From positions 2,995,501 to 3,059,500 of the forward strand of contig OU612070.1 of NCBI GenBank assembly GCA_914767715.1: a DNA stretch of 64,000 nt, in the 5' to 3' direction. This DNA is from Membranipora membranacea (lineage: Eukaryota; Bryozoa; Gymnolaemata; Cheilostomatida; Membraniporidae). The notes under the pieces are model-generated. The model saw nothing but the letters and a program-made list of their open reading frames with translations, had not been told where the DNA came from and made no database searches. Positions 61,706-64,000 of the stretch are shown here, in pieces; position 1 is the stretch's first letter, and every line of letters starts with the position of its first letter. The translations under genes were made by a program, and so were the position numbers.

Positions 61706-62543
61706 AACTAGAAACGGTAAACATATTTGCAAGCAAATATAAAGGAATACAACCAATAGATTTGATTATCGAGGTCATGTGATATCATAATTGATGATGT
61801 CATAAGACTCGGTATATGCCGAAACCCCCTTATCCCAAGTCTCAACTCAATCGCATGTTGAGAACTGCCAATCGGCAGCGATTAACTGTCTATGGCGGCC
61901 ATATTGGATTTCGGGTCATGTGACATTAAAATTGATGATGTCATTAGATTCGGCATATGTCATAACCCCCAAATTCCAAGTTTTAACTCAATCGCATGAT
62001 AAGAACTGTTAATCGGCAGCCACTTCCTGTTAATGGTGGCCATATTGGATTCGGGTCACATGACATCGAAAATGATGATGTCATAAGATTCGGTATGTGT
62101 CATTACCCCCATATCTCTAGTTTTAACTCAATCGCATGATAAGAACTGTTAATCGGCAGCCACTTCCTGTTTATGGCGGCCATTTTTGATATCGGGTCAT
62201 GTGACATTAAAATTGATGATGTCCTTAGATTCGGTATATGCCATAACCCCTGTATCCCAAGTTTAAACCCAATCGCATGATTTGTTCTCAAGATATCATC
62301 AATATAAACGTCAAAACCTCTTTCACTAATTAGTCTAATTAGCGAATATTACATAACATTTCAAAAATTTGAATCGAAATTTTTCATCTAGACACATGAA
62401 GGTATGTTGTATACAAGTTTCATCAAATTGCCTCTGGTAGTTCTTGAATTATAGAGGCCCAAAAAGTGTTGCAATAATAAAAATAATAATAATAATAAAC
62501 CCTACTAAAACAAAAGGAATACAACTTTGTTGTATTCCTAATT
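61706..62543 (+). mobile_element. Helentron/HINE-like element 2 with four repeats
   Basis: Directly abuts element 1, starting with the same AACTAGAAACGGTAAACATA. Repeat starts are at 61773, 61914, 62054 and 62195 (spacing 141, 140, 141). The 3' part and terminal hairpin match element 1. Confidence 0.7.
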
Positions 62544-62802
62544 ACTGGTTTTCATGCGATTAAACTGCCACTTGTTCCTGGATTGACAAGTTCATAGCAG
62601 GTGCTTTTTTGGTCAAAATCTGTCAGCTAATCAGCAATCAGAAATCAAATCTGACCACACTATAAATATTGCTCTATTTTTGTCACTGTTGCAGCACTTT
62701 GATGTCAACATAATTATAATATAATCGGATTAATAAACTCGTCAACCGTCTTAGGAAATATTGCCGTGCTGCTGAGGTTGTGTCATCTGCTGACTTTATA
62801 AT

Positions 62803-62842
62803 ATGGATTGTATTTGCTTCAACAAGCGGCGGAAAAGGAAGG
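62803..62842 (+). CDS. Candidate first exon of a further gene
   Basis: An ATG opens 13 codons, MDCICFNKRRKRK, followed by G and a consensus donor GTGAGTAAC. A Cys-rich start followed by a basic cluster is typical of lipid-anchored or membrane-associated N-termini. No second exon was recognised before the window ends, so this rests on the ATG and donor alone. Confidence 0.35.
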
Positions 62843-64000
62843 GTGAGTAACTATTTATTTATTAAGGGTGGATAAAATTTACATTCCCTGCATATTCTGG
62901 GGGACTAGTTACAATTTTGAGCTGAAACTCGAATGTTCTTGTAAGTTAGCATAAGGTGATGGTACCAAATTTGAAGTCTGAATAATGGCTACGGATAACA
63001 AATCTCTCAAATCAGCTTTGAGTTGTTATTAATCATCGAATCAGCAGTCAAGGCATCTTCAGCATGGATAGGTGATACCATATTTATTGCACCTACCGTA
63101 ACTAAAGAGATTGGGGTATGTCCTATGATATGTTCCTTAGTTATTATTGCTTTGAATTTGGCATGCCATATATCAGTTTGACTACCAAAGTTGTGATCAA
63201 AAAGGGATTTGGATTAGTATTCATTGATGACTGATGGTGAATGATATTTCTTACCCAAATACTTGGAGCACGATTTCGAGGGAATGTTGGGATATAGTGA
63301 TATAATCTAATAAAACTGTTGAAGTATGTAGAATGTATTAAGTAGGGACCTGGACCTGGTATCTGGGGACAGGATCAGAAGCAATTCCGCCATAACTGCA
63401 GGAAGTGTAATCTTAACACTGATAAAATCATGTGAATCTAAATATAAATATCTCTTCATTTCTCAAATTATAATTGCTGACATTTTCACATTGAGGACAG
63501 AATACCTGTGAATTGGATCTCCAAAAATTTGTTATTACTCCAACTGCTTGGAAAAAGTTGGAAACATGAAAGCTGCTGCGCTCATAGGACACTGGAAACA
63601 ATGTACTCCCTCATTGCTGTAAAATCAGGTTAAAATATTCTTGATGTGAACATATTTTATCATATTTCATGCTGAGAAATGGGTATTCATCGGATGGACC
63701 GAGGATGCATTCAGATATACAATTGAAATCACTGCCACCCAAGCTTTGTCGCGGGTTAAACCCTTGCCTGTTGCCTTTTGATGGTTTACAAGCTAAAATT
63801 CAGTTCATTTACATACAGCCTCTCCCACTAATCATGGTTTGAAATTTGCCTTGAAGTAGAAATGTATACCTAGTTGAGAGCGGCGGGCAGGGTATACTTT
63901 GCCTCTGGCAGCATTGTTTTTTGGCAAATTGCCACCGTGTTTGCCACACTTGCATTTACACTATAGAGGGGGCTATTAATAAAGAGCCTTATAGTCAAAC
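62843..64000. other. No further supported feature
   Basis: AT-rich sequence without recognised exons or repeats; if the 62803 exon is real, this is its first intron. Confidence 0.4.

Noticed and set aside
60524-62290. CRISPR-like array
   Set aside because: The repeats are contiguous 141-bp tandem units without spacers, in an animal genome.
62103-62291. Minus-strand ORF through the 141-bp repeats
   Set aside because: The period is divisible by three, so any stop-free unit gives a long ORF; the frame is not kept in the other units.

Overview
The window comes from an AT-rich metazoan nuclear genome. The genes have many introns with GT-AG boundaries, and the set includes a DEG/ENaC channel, a BRICHOS-domain membrane protein and a FAM98 protein, all animal families. 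The TE load (hAT, piggyBac-like, foldback, Ty3/Gypsy, Helentron-like, tRNA-SINE) suggests a non-vertebrate animal. I cannot name the species.

Left part (1-22.2 kb): a complete 11-exon DEG/ENaC channel gene (763-12744, +), followed by a tandem duplicate of its 3' two thirds (exons 5-11, 14852-20336, +). The duplicate lacks exons 1-4, which carry the N-terminus and TM1. The duplicated unit starts 18 bp downstream of exon 4, and exons 5-10 have exactly the same length in both copies. This architecture would allow one N-terminus to be spliced to either of two ectodomain/pore cassettes. The two copies also act as empty-site controls for each other, so several TE insertions can be dated to after the duplication.

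Middle (23-31 kb): a BRICHOS-type single-pass membrane protein (+, 5' end not found). It is followed by a nested repeat complex at 26440-29534: a TTAA MITE inside a 2.3-kb foldback element inside a third inverted-repeat element, which landed exactly at the 3' edge of a minus-strand exon of unknown identity.

Right part (34.7-57.3 kb): three conserved genes were reconstructed exon by exon with consistent phases. They are RAD1 (-, 6 exons, 276 aa, 9-1-1 checkpoint clamp), mitochondrial ribosomal protein L1 (-, 9 exons, 378 aa) and FAM98 (+, 8 exons, 390 aa, RGG-rich tail). MRPL1 and FAM98 are head to head with 359 bp between start codons. The 8.3-kb first intron of FAM98 holds a decayed 7.4-kb Ty3/Gypsy element (185-bp LTRs, CTGC target duplication). 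That element is itself interrupted by a 1.4-kb hAT derivative in the integrase region and a 1.2-kb foldback in its 5' LTR.

End (57.3-64 kb): mostly non-coding, with two adjacent Helentron/HINE-like elements carrying 141-bp tandem arrays, an unidentified candidate terminal exon and a candidate first exon of a further gene. All gene models were read by eye from splice signals, phase and remembered family features. No alignment or search was run.
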